Source: Pseudomonadota bacterium (lineage in GTDB: Bacteria > Pseudomonadota > Gammaproteobacteria > Burkholderiales > JABEVD01). Taken from it: DNA of 14,972 bases. Below, one piece after another: positions 1 through 7,455 of the stretch. The stretch spans positions 1 through 14,972 of the forward strand of contig JAJZPK010000042.1 in assembly GCA_021811205.1 (NCBI GenBank), read 5' to 3'. Made by a program: the position numbers and the translations under genes. The notes beneath the pieces were generated by a model. It was given only the letters and a program-made list of their open reading frames with translations, had not been told where the DNA came from and ran no database searches. Each line of letters starts with the position of its first letter. Positions within the stretch are counted from its first letter, which is position 1.

Positions 1-861
1 ACGGAGCGGCTGGACGAGGGCTTCAAGAAGACGAACGAGACTTTTACCAGCGTCATCGAACGGCTGGCGACCATAGACGAAGCGCAAAAGAAGATCGACG
101 GGCTGACTTCCAATGTCGTCAGTCTCCAGGAACTGCTTGGAGACAAGCGCTCACGGGGCGCATTCGGCGAAGTGCAGCTCGAATCCCTGGTGAGAAACAT
201 ACTGCCCAACAATCCGGATCAGCCTTTCTACGCGATGCAGCACACCCTGGGCAACGGCGCGCGGGCGGATTGCGTGCTTTTCCTGCCCGAACCGACGGGA
301 AAGGTGGCGGTCGATTCGAAATTCCCCTTGGAAAACTACCATCGCATGCTCGATACCGGGCTTCCCGAGGCGGAGCGCCTTGCCGCGCAGAAGCTGTTCA
401 AGTCGGACGTGAAGCGCCATGTCGAGGATATCGCTAAGAAATACATCATTGCCGGCGAAACGTCGGACGGCGCGGTGATGTTCGTTCCGGCGGAGGCGGT
501 TTTCGCCGAGATCCATGCCTACCATGCCGATCTGGTCGACTATGCGATGCAAAAACGCGTCTGGATCGTTTCCCCCACCACCCTGATGGCCGTCCTCAAT
601 ACGGCGAGAGCGGTGCTGAAGGACGTCGAGACAAGAAAGCAGGTGCACATCATCAAGGAAGAACTGGCCAAGCTGGGGCGCGATTTCGGGCTTTTCGACA
701 AGCGCATGAAGAACCTGGCCGACCACATCCGTCTGGCCAACAAGGACGTGGAAGAAGTGCACGTCTCGAGCAGAAAGATCACGCAGCGTTTTGCCAAGAT
801 AGAAGCGGTGGAGCTGGGCGAGATGGAACGCCTTGCCGTCGTGCCGGATGGCGGAGAGTAG
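1..861 (+). CDS. rmuC: DNA recombination protein RmuC, C-terminal part (5' end outside window)
   Basis: The reading frame is open from the first base, with no stop before the TAG at 859-861, so the start lies upstream of the window; 286 residues are visible. The first 40 or so codons (TERLDEGFKK..., DEAQKKIDGL...) look like the end of the long coiled coil typical of RmuC. They are followed by the conserved core: GDKRSRGAFGE, then RADCVLFLPE, VAVDSKFPLENY, MFVPAEAVFAEI and SPTTLMAVLNT. These are hallmark stretches of the RmuC family (PF02646), which has a PD-(D/E)XK nuclease-like core and is linked in E. coli to limiting rearrangements at inverted repeats. An internal ATG at 541 or GTG at 172 would cut into the conserved core and is not a plausible start. 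The stop lies one base before the start of the mlaE-like gene, so rmuC may be transcribed with the downstream lipid transport genes, although the two have no known functional link. Confidence 0.93.
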   Translation, partial: TERLDEGFKKTNETFTSVIERLATIDEAQKKIDGLTSNVVSLQELLGDKRSRGAFGEVQLESLVRNILPNNPDQPFYAMQHTLGNGARADCVLFLPEPTGKVAVDSKFPLENYHRMLDTGLPEAERLAAQKLFKSDVKRHVEDIAKKYIIAGETSDGAVMFVPAEAVFAEIHAYHADLVDYAMQKRVWIVSPTTLMAVLNTARAVLKDVETRKQVHIIKEELAKLGRDFGLFDKRMKNLADHIRLANKDVEEVHVSSRKITQRFAKIEAVELGEMERLAVVPDGGE

Positions 862-862
862 G

Positions 863-1927
863 ATGCGCGCCGGAATCGAAATCGTCGATTCCAGGATCAG
901 CTTGGTCGGCGAATGGACGGTCGCGGGCGTGCCGGACCTGGAAGACAGGCTGTCCGGCCTGCAAACGGCCGATCTCGGTTCCATCGACGCCAGCGGCATA
1001 TCGGCCATGGATACGGCGGGGGCATGGCTTTTCTTCAGGACATTCGGGAATCTGTCTCTCGACATATCCGGCATGAAGCCCCAGCATGCCTCGCTAGTCG
1101 AAATGGTTTCTTCCCTTGATCTGGCTGAAAAGGGGAAGCCAGAAAGCGTGAGTTTTTTTGAAAGGCTCGGGGTCTGGAGCTGGAACGCATTTCACGAGAT
1201 GCACGGCATGGTGGCATTCGTCGGCGAGGCCATGCTTGCGCTTCTGCGCGGCAAGATACGCTGGAAGCCGGTGATGCACAATCTCCAGCATGCAGGCTTC
1301 GACGCGTTGCCGATCGCCGGACTGCTCTCCTTTCTGATGGGGATCGTGATCGCCTACCAGGGAGCGGGGCAGCTGGCGAGATACGGGGCCAACATTTTCG
1401 TCGTCGACCTGGTCGGGCTGTCGATGCTGAGGGAGCTCGGGCCGCTCTTGACCGCGATCATCATCGCGGGGCGATCGGGTTCGGCCTTCACGGCGCAGAT
1501 CGGCACCATGAAGGTGACTGAGGAAATCGACGCCATGAAGACGATAGGCGTCTCGCCCACAGAACAGCTCGTTCTGCCCAAGATCATCGCGCTCCTCATC
1601 GCCCTGCCGCTTTTGACCGTCTATGCCGACATCATGGGCGTTCTGGGCGGCATGCTCATGGCTTTCTTCGACCTCGGCGTCGGCTATACTGATTTCATCG
1701 ATCGCTTCGGTTCTTCGATCAGGCTTTCCGCGTATCTCGTCGGGATCGGCAAGGCGCCCATTTTCGCAGCCATCATCGCGATCGTGGGATGCTTCCAGGG
1801 TTTTCAGGTCGAAGGTGGCGCCGACAGCGTCGGCAGGAAAACCACTAAGAGCGTGGTGCAGGCCATCTTCCTGGTGATCGTGGCCGATGCGATATTTTCC
1901 GTCATCTTCAGCGTGGTGCATCTGTGA
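863..1927 (+). CDS. mlaE: MCE/Mla-type ABC transporter permease with N-terminal STAS domain
   Basis: A 354-residue permease of the MlaE family (PF02405). Residues 1-95 resemble a STAS domain: a short beta segment, then IDASGISAMDTAGAWLFF (about 41-58), matching the STAS pattern of an acidic residue plus small residues before a helix. Residues 140-354 are the permease, with several hydrophobic segments, the LRELGPLLTAIIIAGRSGSAF block (189-209) and MKVTEEIDAMKTIGV (216-230), the conserved ATPase-facing element. In E. coli the STAS partner is a separate protein, MlaB; here it is fused to the permease. I chose ATG 863 because it follows a GGAG (852-855) and begins directly at the STAS domain; ATG 833 would add ten residues overlapping rmuC. 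The stop overlaps the next start by 4 bp (GTGA). The expected role is the inner-membrane channel for phospholipid movement. Confidence 0.93.
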   Translation: MRAGIEIVDSRISLVGEWTVAGVPDLEDRLSGLQTADLGSIDASGISAMDTAGAWLFFRTFGNLSLDISGMKPQHASLVEMVSSLDLAEKGKPESVSFFERLGVWSWNAFHEMHGMVAFVGEAMLALLRGKIRWKPVMHNLQHAGFDALPIAGLLSFLMGIVIAYQGAGQLARYGANIFVVDLVGLSMLRELGPLLTAIIIAGRSGSAFTAQIGTMKVTEEIDAMKTIGVSPTEQLVLPKIIALLIALPLLTVYADIMGVLGGMLMAFFDLGVGYTDFIDRFGSSIRLSAYLVGIGKAPIFAAIIAIVGCFQGFQVEGGADSVGRKTTKSVVQAIFLVIVADAIFSVIFSVVHL

Positions 1928-2694
1928 AGGCCCTGGAAATCATCGATCTGTGCACCCGGTTCGGCGAATCGGTCGTCCACGATCATGTCAATCTTGCAGT
2001 CGAACGCGGAGAAGTCTTCGCGATCGCGGGGTCGAGCGGATGCGGAAAATCGACCTTGCTCAGGGAAATCGTGCTGCTGCAAAAGCCCGCATCGGGCTCG
2101 ATCCGCGTTTTCGGGCAGGAGATACTCGGTCTCGACGAGGAATCGGTGCTCTCTTTCAGGAAGCGCTGCGGGATGATGTTCGAGCGGGGCGCGCTGTTCA
2201 GCGCGCTCAACGTGATCGAGAACGTGGGATTGCCGCTCAGGGAACATACCTTCTTGAGCGAGGACTTGATCGACGAGATCGCTTCGATCAAGATTGCGCT
2301 TGCAGGTCTGCCGGAAAATGCACGATTCAAGTATCCGGACGAGCTTTCCGGCGGCATGAGGAAGCGTGCCGCGCTCGCCAGGGCGCTCGCGCTCGATCCC
2401 GAGCTGCTTTTCCTTGACGAGCCGACTGCAGGACTCGACCCCCTGAGCGCGAGCGGTTTCGACGAACTCGTCATCCACCTCAGGGATGCGCTCGAACTCA
2501 CCATGGTGATCGTCACGCATGATCTCGACCTGCTCTGGCATGTGGCAGACAGGGTGGCTTTTCTCGGCGAAGGCCGTGTGCTCGGCGTGGGCACCATGCT
2601 CGAACTTTCCGAATCGAACGATCCACTCATCCGCGAATATTTTTACGGGCCCAGGGGCAGGGCCGCCCGGGAGCAGGCATGGAAACAAAGGTAA
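1924..2694 (+). CDS. mlaF: MCE/Mla-type ABC transporter ATP-binding protein
   Basis: A 256-residue ABC ATPase starting at GTG 1924 inside the mlaE stop (GTGA overlap), which suggests translational coupling. Visible motifs are Walker A GSSGCGKST (36-44), signature LSGGMRKR (141-148), Walker B LLFLDEPTAGLD (161-172) and the H-loop His199 (IVTHD). The REHTFLS stretch after the Q-loop and the GALF motif resemble E. coli MlaF more than other ABC ATPases. One oddity is that the Q-loop region reads MMFERGALF, with Glu87 where MlaF-type proteins normally have Gln (FQSGALF in E. coli). The Glu codon is GAG at 2182-2184. The protein should energise the permease from the cytoplasmic face. The 3' end overlaps mlaD by 16 bp. 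Confidence 0.95.
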   Translation: MKALEIIDLCTRFGESVVHDHVNLAVERGEVFAIAGSSGCGKSTLLREIVLLQKPASGSIRVFGQEILGLDEESVLSFRKRCGMMFERGALFSALNVIENVGLPLREHTFLSEDLIDEIASIKIALAGLPENARFKYPDELSGGMRKRAALARALALDPELLFLDEPTAGLDPLSASGFDELVIHLRDALELTMVIVTHDLDLLWHVADRVAFLGEGRVLGVGTMLELSESNDPLIREYFYGPRGRAAREQAWKQR

Positions 2695-3581
2695 GCTACA
2701 CGATCGTCGGCATCTTCGTGCTCATCTTCGGCATCGCGCTGATTGCAGGCGTGATCTGGCTCGGCGCGGGCATGCAATACAGGAAAAGCTACAGCGATTA
2801 CCTCGTCTACATGAACGAATCGGTGGCAGGGCTCAACCTGAACGCACCGGTCAGGTACAAGGGCGTGGAGGTGGGCAGGGTCAAGGACATCTCGATCGCG
2901 CCGGACAGGCAGGAATCCGTGCGCCTGCTCCTCGAAATCGAAAAGGGCATCGTCATCCGGGAAAACACCGTGGCGACATTGCGCAGCCAGGGGCTCACCG
3001 GGCTTGCGAGCATCGAGCTCTCGGGAGGCAGTGGAAAGTCTCCCGTATTGAAAGCGAAAGATGGGGAAAAATATCCGGTGATCCGATCCGCGCCCTCGCT
3101 CATGAGCAAGCTCGACATGTCGATCACGCCCATGCTGGCGAATCTCAACGCTTCGATCGAAAAACTGAACGAAACCCTGAATGCAAAGAACAGGGCCGAT
3201 TTTTCGCGGATACTTTCCAATCTTTCCAGGCTGAGCGATGTGCTCGCCAGGCGCTCGGGCGACATCGATTCGGGGCTGAAAAGCGCATCCAGGATGCTGG
3301 CGAGCGGCGACGCTGCGGGCAAGAGCCTTCCCGAGCTGGTTGCGCGCATCGGGCATGCCGCTGACGCCCTCGAGAGCATGGCGAAGGATGCATCGAAATC
3401 GAGCATTGCCGCGCATGGCGCGATCGAGGGGGTGGATGAGACGATCCCCGACATGAAAGCGCTGATGGTCCAGCTGAGAGAATTGTCTGCCTCGTTGACC
3501 CGATTGACGGACGAGATAGAACAGAATCCGTCCGTGCTTGTCTACGGCAAACCTGCGGCCAAACTGGGGCCTGGAGAATGA
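2679..3581 (+). CDS. mlaD: MlaD-like MCE domain protein
   Basis: A 300-residue membrane-anchored MCE protein (PF02470). The N-terminus METKVSYTIVGIF begins an uncleaved transmembrane anchor (about 7-29). The MCE domain spans about 38-118, with the typical VAGLNLNAPVRYKGVEVG (49-66) and LRSQGLTGLASIEL (101-114). The remainder (about 140-285) is predicted from composition to be mostly helical: many Leu/Ser/Ala heptad-like stretches, then EIEQNPSVLVYGKP, a recognisable ending of longer MCE proteins. It is well over 100 residues longer than E. coli MlaD, so the helical tail may extend the periplasmic tunnel or needle. ATG 2679 has GGGAG at 2669-2673 and lies inside mlaF by 16 bp. MCE rings bind lipids and sit on the MlaFE-type transporter. 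Confidence 0.95.
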   Translation: METKVSYTIVGIFVLIFGIALIAGVIWLGAGMQYRKSYSDYLVYMNESVAGLNLNAPVRYKGVEVGRVKDISIAPDRQESVRLLLEIEKGIVIRENTVATLRSQGLTGLASIELSGGSGKSPVLKAKDGEKYPVIRSAPSLMSKLDMSITPMLANLNASIEKLNETLNAKNRADFSRILSNLSRLSDVLARRSGDIDSGLKSASRMLASGDAAGKSLPELVARIGHAADALESMAKDASKSSIAAHGAIEGVDETIPDMKALMVQLRELSASLTRLTDEIEQNPSVLVYGKPAAKLGPGE

Positions 3582-3582
3582 T

Positions 3583-4131
3583 ATGAGAATAGTACTGCTG
3601 GTTTTGCTGCTCGCTTCGTGCGCGACTCAGCCCAGAGTCGAGCGCTACTCGATCGATTTTCCGATAAAGACGGCAGCGCCTCACCATCTGATTCCATCGA
3701 CCCTGATCGTGGAGCGCCCCATCATGCTGCCCGGATACGATACCTCGGGCATGGCCTACACGACGCTCCCCCATCGTATCGATTATTTCGCCAAAAACAG
3801 GTGGGTGGCGAGCCCTGGGGCGATGCTCTATCCTATCCTGGTCGAGTCGCTTTCCAGACGCTTCGAGAGCGTGAAAGGGGGCGGTGCTCGTGGAGACATG
3901 CGTCTATCTACCGAAATCGTCATGCTGAGGCAGGAGTTTTCCGGAAAATCCAGCAGAATCCATCTGGTGATGCGTGAGACGATGGAGGTGAAGGGAAGAT
4001 CGAAAACCAGGGTGTTCGAGACGTTCGAAGACTGCCCCGAGAACAATCCCTATGGCGGGGTGATTGCGGCGAACCATGCGGCAGCCAGGCTGATTCTGGA
4101 AATTTCGGATTTTTGCGCGGCGTCTTATTGA
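3583..4131 (+). CDS. ABC-type transport auxiliary lipoprotein (PqiC-like)
   Basis: A 182-residue lipoprotein. ATG 3583 follows GGAG (3573-3576) and starts one base after the mlaD stop; an upstream in-frame start at 3538 would bury the signal peptide. The signal is very short: MRIVLLVLLLASC with lipobox LASC (Cys13). Residue +2 is Ala, so outer-membrane sorting is expected under the Lol rule. The body carries the pattern of the ABC auxiliary lipoprotein family (PF03886, to which PqiC belongs): ERPIMLPGYDTSGMAYTTLP, then IDYFAKNRWVASPGAMLYPIL. Such lipoproteins are thought to form the outer-membrane end of MCE transporters. No mlaC- or mlaA-like gene is present here, so this protein probably replaces the MlaC shuttle. 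The 3' end overlaps the convergent Cys-rich gene by 7 bp. Confidence 0.9.
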   Translation: MRIVLLVLLLASCATQPRVERYSIDFPIKTAAPHHLIPSTLIVERPIMLPGYDTSGMAYTTLPHRIDYFAKNRWVASPGAMLYPILVESLSRRFESVKGGGARGDMRLSTEIVMLRQEFSGKSSRIHLVMRETMEVKGRSKTRVFETFEDCPENNPYGGVIAANHAAARLILEISDFCAASY

Positions 4132-4553
4132 TGCCTTTTGCGAATTTCGAAGGCGGCGATCGATTTCATGATTCCCGAATAGGGCAGGTCGTCGAGCGAG
4201 CCGAATTTTTCGAGCGCGCGCAATACGAGGGCATGCACGTCATCCTGGGAAGATCCGCAAACTTCCGCTATTCCCGCCAGCCCGCCGCACTGGATTTTCA
4301 TCGCCTTGGCATGCGGGATCTCGCTTTGCGCATGCTTCAGGGCGAAAAGCGCCTTGTCCAGGAGCAGATCGAGCAGAACCTGGCAGGCTGACTGGGCTGT
4401 CCTGTCGCTGCAGGATGCGACTTCGCGCTCCGCGATGTTGCGCTTCACGCAAAGCGAACATTGGCAGCAGCGGGCGAGGATCGCCTTGCCGAAAGGGCAG
4501 GGAAGGCGCTCGGCTTCCTCACGCGCCTTTCTGTAGGCATCCTCGTTCAGCAT
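4125..4553 (-). CDS. Cys-rich conserved hypothetical protein
   Basis: A 142-residue protein whose family I do not recognise by name. There is no signal peptide or membrane segment, so it is probably cytoplasmic. It has nine cysteines at 19, 29, 30, 32, 35, 48, 57, 89 and 99. Seven fall within residues 19-57, beginning LPCPFGKAILARCCQCSLC, which looks like a metal (Zn) or Fe-S binding cluster. The C-terminal part (about 100-135) seems helical. The ATG lies one base after the stop of the 73-aa gene (TGAAATG) with no strong Shine-Dalgarno sequence, which suggests translation by reinitiation. It is the last gene of the efflux cluster and converges on the lipoprotein gene with a 7-bp overlap. A role in redox or metal sensing is possible but unproven; the link to efflux rests only on position. 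Confidence 0.75.
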   Translation of the reverse strand: MLNEDAYRKAREEAERLPCPFGKAILARCCQCSLCVKRNIAEREVASCSDRTAQSACQVLLDLLLDKALFALKHAQSEIPHAKAMKIQCGGLAGIAEVCGSSQDDVHALVLRALEKFGSLDDLPYSGIMKSIAAFEIRKRHQ

Positions 4554-4554
4554 T

Positions 4555-4776
4555 TCAGTCGTCGCTGCCTGTGACCTGGGCCTGCCTCACGGTATTCAGC
4601 AGATCCTCTGCCTGGAGCTCGTTTTCCGCGAAAATGACCTTGATCTGGATTTCCTGGGAAATGCCCGCGCGGGCCTCCTTGGCATAGCCGCTCGCTTCCC
4701 TGAAGGATTCGAAGGCATTGAGCTTGTCGAGTTTCTTGAAGGGTTTGCTTTCGATTCTGTACACGTAGTAGGGCAT
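4555..4776 (-). CDS. Small conserved hypothetical protein (73 aa)
   Basis: A 73-residue protein that I cannot assign to a named family. It begins MPYYVYRIESKPFKKLDKL and continues with a predicted helix rich in Ala/Arg/Lys (FREASGYAKEARA). A beta-like stretch follows (IQIKVIFAENE), then a second helix (AEDLLNTVRQ). This beta-alpha-beta-alpha order suggests a compact fold, and there is no signal peptide. The start is strongly supported: AGGAGG (4786-4781 on the minus strand) lies four bases before the ATG. Its expression therefore does not depend only on coupling to emrB, whose stop is 19 bp upstream. The next gene starts one base after its stop, so the two small genes probably work together. 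No function is proposed. Confidence 0.78.
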   Translation of the reverse strand: MPYYVYRIESKPFKKLDKLNAFESFREASGYAKEARAGISQEIQIKVIFAENELQAEDLLNTVRQAQVTGSDD

Positions 4777-4795
4777 TCTTCCTCCTAGGATGGGT
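4777..4795 (-). promoter_or_regulatory. Strong ribosome binding site for the 73-aa gene
   Basis: The 19-bp gap after the emrB stop contains AGGAGG (4786-4781, minus strand) with a 4-base spacer to the ATG. It is the strongest Shine-Dalgarno in the efflux cluster. An 8-bp palindrome, TCCTAGGA (4783-4790), overlaps it and could be chance. I see no promoter in this gap. Confidence 0.7.
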
Positions 4796-6319
4796 TCAAT
4801 GCTCGCCGCCCCCCCGTCCCGCAGCGAAAGGCGGGCGCGCGAGCCAGACGAAAAACATCAGGGCCAGGAAAATCCAGCTGGATGCGATGAAAATGTCGTT
4901 GACGGCGAGCATGTAGGATTGGCTGTCGACGGATTTTTCGAGAAAGGCGAGTGAAGGCATGTGAGGCAGACCGATCGAATGCAGCGCGTTCAACGCATGA
5001 TTCGTCACGGCATCGCCTGCCGATATGTTTTCCGTGAGCTGGCTGTGATGAAGGGATTCTCGCCTGTCCCAGAGTGCGACGGAGAGCGAAGTGCCGAAGC
5101 TTCCGCCCAGCACGCGCAGGAAATTCGAAAGGCCGGATGCGCTCGCTACCCTGTTCTGGGGAAGCCCGGAAAGCAGAATGGACATCAGCGGGATGAAGAA
5201 GCAGGCCATGCCGATTCCCTGGAAGAAGCGGGGCAATGTGAGCTGCATGAAGGTTGCGCTGGTGTTGAACGAGGAAGCCCAGAAGGTGATTCCCGCGAAA
5301 ACGAGAAAGCTGAAGCTCGCCAGGATGCGCAGGTCGATTTTATGCATGTTCTTTCCGACGATCGGCGAAAAGATCACCGAGAGAATGCCGATCGGCGCGG
5401 CCGACAGTCCCGCCCATGTCGCCGTATAGCCCATCTGGGTTTGCAGCCAGAGCGGATAGACCACGACCCCGGAGAAGAATGTCATGTAGCCGAGGCTGAT
5501 CGAGATCGTGCCTACAGAAAAATTCCTGACCTTGAAGAGGGAAAGATCGACAACGGGATGGCGCTCGGTCAGCTCCCAGGCGACGAAGAAGGAAATGCAG
5601 ACCGTCGCCACAACGGCGAGGATCCGGATCGTGTCCGAATTGAACCAGTCGAGATCGTTTCCCTTGTCGAGCAGGAGCTGCAGGCTCCCCACCCCGACGA
5701 TGAGCAGAATCAGGCCGATGGTATCGATGGGCAGCCTGACGGTTTCCGTCTCCCTGTCCTTCAGGATCTGCCAGGTGATGTAGCTTGCGATCAGCCCCAC
5801 CGGGATATTGATGTAGAAGATCCATGGCCAGCTCATGTTGTCGGTGATGTATCCGCCCAGGATCGGACCGAATATGGGGGCGAGCACAACCGTCATCGAC
5901 CAGAGGGCGAGCGCGAGCCCCTTTTTTTCGTGGGGATAGTTCGCAAGCAGCAGGCTTTGCGAGAGCGGGATCATGGGACCTGCCACAGCGCCCTGGAAAA
6001 TGCGGAATACGACCAGCATGGGCAAGCTGCTGGAGAGGCCGCAGAGCATTGAGGCGATGGTGAAGAGCAGGGTTGCAGCAATGAACAGCCTCACTTCGCC
6101 GAAATGCTTGGCGAGCCAACCGGAAAGGGGCAGTGCGATGGCATTGCTGACGGCGAACGAGGTGATGACCCAGGTGCCCTGGTTGGGGCTCACGGCCAGA
6201 TCTCCCGCGATGGTTGGAATCGACACGTTGGCAATGGAGGTATCCAGCACCTGCATGAAGGTGGCCAGGGACAGCGACAGCGTCAGAAGGGCAAGGGATG
6301 TGCCCTGGACCGGCTTCAT
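4796..6319 (-). CDS. emrB: DHA2-family MFS multidrug efflux permease, EmrB-like
   Basis: A 507-residue, strongly hydrophobic transporter, the size of E. coli EmrB and of 14-TM DHA2 permeases. TM1 carries FMQVLDTSIANVSIPTIAGDL (21-41), a DHA2 signature. Motif A appears as GWLAKHFGEVRLF (67-79), and motif C of proton antiporters as VVLAPIFGPILGGYI (144-158), followed by WPWIFYINIPVG (164-175). It should export drugs or other hydrophobic compounds from cytoplasm or inner membrane using the proton gradient, handing them to the adaptor and the outer-membrane factor encoded upstream. The start overlaps the emrA stop by one base (TAATG), a common coupling arrangement. The C-terminal end (RPPFAAGRGGGEH) is short and cytoplasmic. 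The exact substrate cannot be read from the sequence. Confidence 0.95.
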   Translation of the reverse strand: MKPVQGTSLALLTLSLSLATFMQVLDTSIANVSIPTIAGDLAVSPNQGTWVITSFAVSNAIALPLSGWLAKHFGEVRLFIAATLLFTIASMLCGLSSSLPMLVVFRIFQGAVAGPMIPLSQSLLLANYPHEKKGLALALWSMTVVLAPIFGPILGGYITDNMSWPWIFYINIPVGLIASYITWQILKDRETETVRLPIDTIGLILLIVGVGSLQLLLDKGNDLDWFNSDTIRILAVVATVCISFFVAWELTERHPVVDLSLFKVRNFSVGTISISLGYMTFFSGVVVYPLWLQTQMGYTATWAGLSAAPIGILSVIFSPIVGKNMHKIDLRILASFSFLVFAGITFWASSFNTSATFMQLTLPRFFQGIGMACFFIPLMSILLSGLPQNRVASASGLSNFLRVLGGSFGTSLSVALWDRRESLHHSQLTENISAGDAVTNHALNALHSIGLPHMPSLAFLEKSVDSQSYMLAVNDIFIASSWIFLALMFFVWLARPPFAAGRGGGEH

Positions 6320-7452
6320 TATCCGTTGTCCTGCACGATCTTGGCGATCATGCGCTCGACGGGAGATTCCTTGTACTCGAACACGGAAGTCGAATACACC
6401 GGCTTTTCAGGCGCAACGCTGGCCAGCACGGCCCCGCTCTGGTCGTGGGTGTCGACCTTTGCCACCATGGACAGGCCTATCCTCAACGGATGCCGTGCGA
6501 TTTCACTCGCATCGAGCCTGATCCTCACGGGCAGCCTCTGGATGACCTTGATCCAGTTTCCGGTTGCGTTCTGCGGCGGAAGCAGGGAGAAAACGCTTCC
6601 CGTTCCTGCGCCGAGCCCGGCGACCCGGCCGTGATAGACGATGCTTCCGCCATAGATGTCGGAGGTGAGCGTGACGGGCTGGCCTATCCTGATGTGGCGC
6701 AGCTGATTTTCCTTGAAATTCGCATCGACCCATATCTCGTTGAGCGGCACGATGACCATGAGTGGGGAGCCTGGGTTCACGCGCTCTCCGACTTGCACCG
6801 AGCGCTTGGCGACATAGCCTGCCGCAGGCGCCTTGATCGAGGTGCGCTCGCAATAGAGCCAGGCCTGTCTCACGCGGGTCTCCGCCTGCAATACGGCAGG
6901 ATGCGTGGCAATCGTCGTGTTTTCGACGGCCGACAAGGCAGCGGAAAGCCTGTGCTGGGCCGAGGCGAGGGAGTCTGCAGCAATGGAAACGTTGTCACGT
7001 GCGTGCTGCAATTCTTCCTGGGAAACGGCATGCCCCGCGATCAGCAGGATGCGCCGCTCCAGGTCCTGCTGCGCCTTGAAGAGCGTGGCCTGCTTTTCGT
7101 TGACGAGCGCCCTGAGTTCTCCGGCAGAAGAATAAAGCTGTTTGACCCTTCTTACGGTCTCGGCAAGAGCGGTTTCCGCATTCTGCAGCGCGAGGCGCGC
7201 GTCCGTGCCGTCCAGGGTTACCAGCGTTTGCCCTGCGTTCACCTGCGCGGTATCGTCGGCGTAAACCGCAGCGACATTGCCGGTGATCTGCGGCATCAGT
7301 TGGACCAGATTGCCGGAAACATAGGCATCGTCGGTTTCCTGGTAATACTGGCCGTAGATGAACCAGTAGGCAGCGTAAGCTGCCCCGGCCAGAAGAAAGA
7401 ATCCGCCCAGGGATAGGAGCATGCGTTTGCGTTTTTTTCCGTTTTCTTCCAT
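6319..7452 (-). CDS. emrA: HlyD/EmrA-family membrane fusion protein
   Basis: A 377-residue periplasmic adaptor. It has a short basic cytoplasmic N-terminus (MEENGKKRKR), one TM anchor (about 12-32), then ETDDAYVSGNLVQLMPQITG (39-58), the diagnostic start of the EmrA lipoyl half-domain. A long alpha-hairpin region rich in Ala/Glu/Arg follows (about 85-200). The second lipoyl half is TSIKAPAAGYVAKRSVQVGE (204-223), followed by beta-barrel sequence including EIWVDANFKENQL (239-251). It bridges the EmrB transporter and the outer-membrane factor. The start lies three bases after the nodT-like gene's stop, and the stop overlaps the emrB start by one base. The Shine-Dalgarno is weak, so translation may depend on coupling. 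Confidence 0.95.
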   Translation of the reverse strand: MEENGKKRKRMLLSLGGFFLLAGAAYAAYWFIYGQYYQETDDAYVSGNLVQLMPQITGNVAAVYADDTAQVNAGQTLVTLDGTDARLALQNAETALAETVRRVKQLYSSAGELRALVNEKQATLFKAQQDLERRILLIAGHAVSQEELQHARDNVSIAADSLASAQHRLSAALSAVENTTIATHPAVLQAETRVRQAWLYCERTSIKAPAAGYVAKRSVQVGERVNPGSPLMVIVPLNEIWVDANFKENQLRHIRIGQPVTLTSDIYGGSIVYHGRVAGLGAGTGSVFSLLPPQNATGNWIKVIQRLPVRIRLDASEIARHPLRIGLSMVAKVDTHDQSGAVLASVAPEKPVYSTSVFEYKESPVERMIAKIVQDNG

Positions 7453-7455
7453 AGC

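Noticed and set aside
151..1074. 307-codon open frame on the minus strand across rmuC and mlaE
   Set aside because: It lies antisense to clear family matches, has no recognisable domain and is rich in Arg/His as expected of GC-rich shadow frames.
4783..4790. TCCTAGGA palindrome as an operator or attachment site
   Set aside because: It is only 8 bp, overlaps a ribosome binding site that explains much of it, and has no second copy that I noticed nearby.
4961..6052. 363-codon open frame on the plus strand opposite emrB
   Set aside because: Highly charged Arg/Glu/Asp/His composition without domains; it is the complement of a membrane-protein gene with unmistakable DHA2 motifs.
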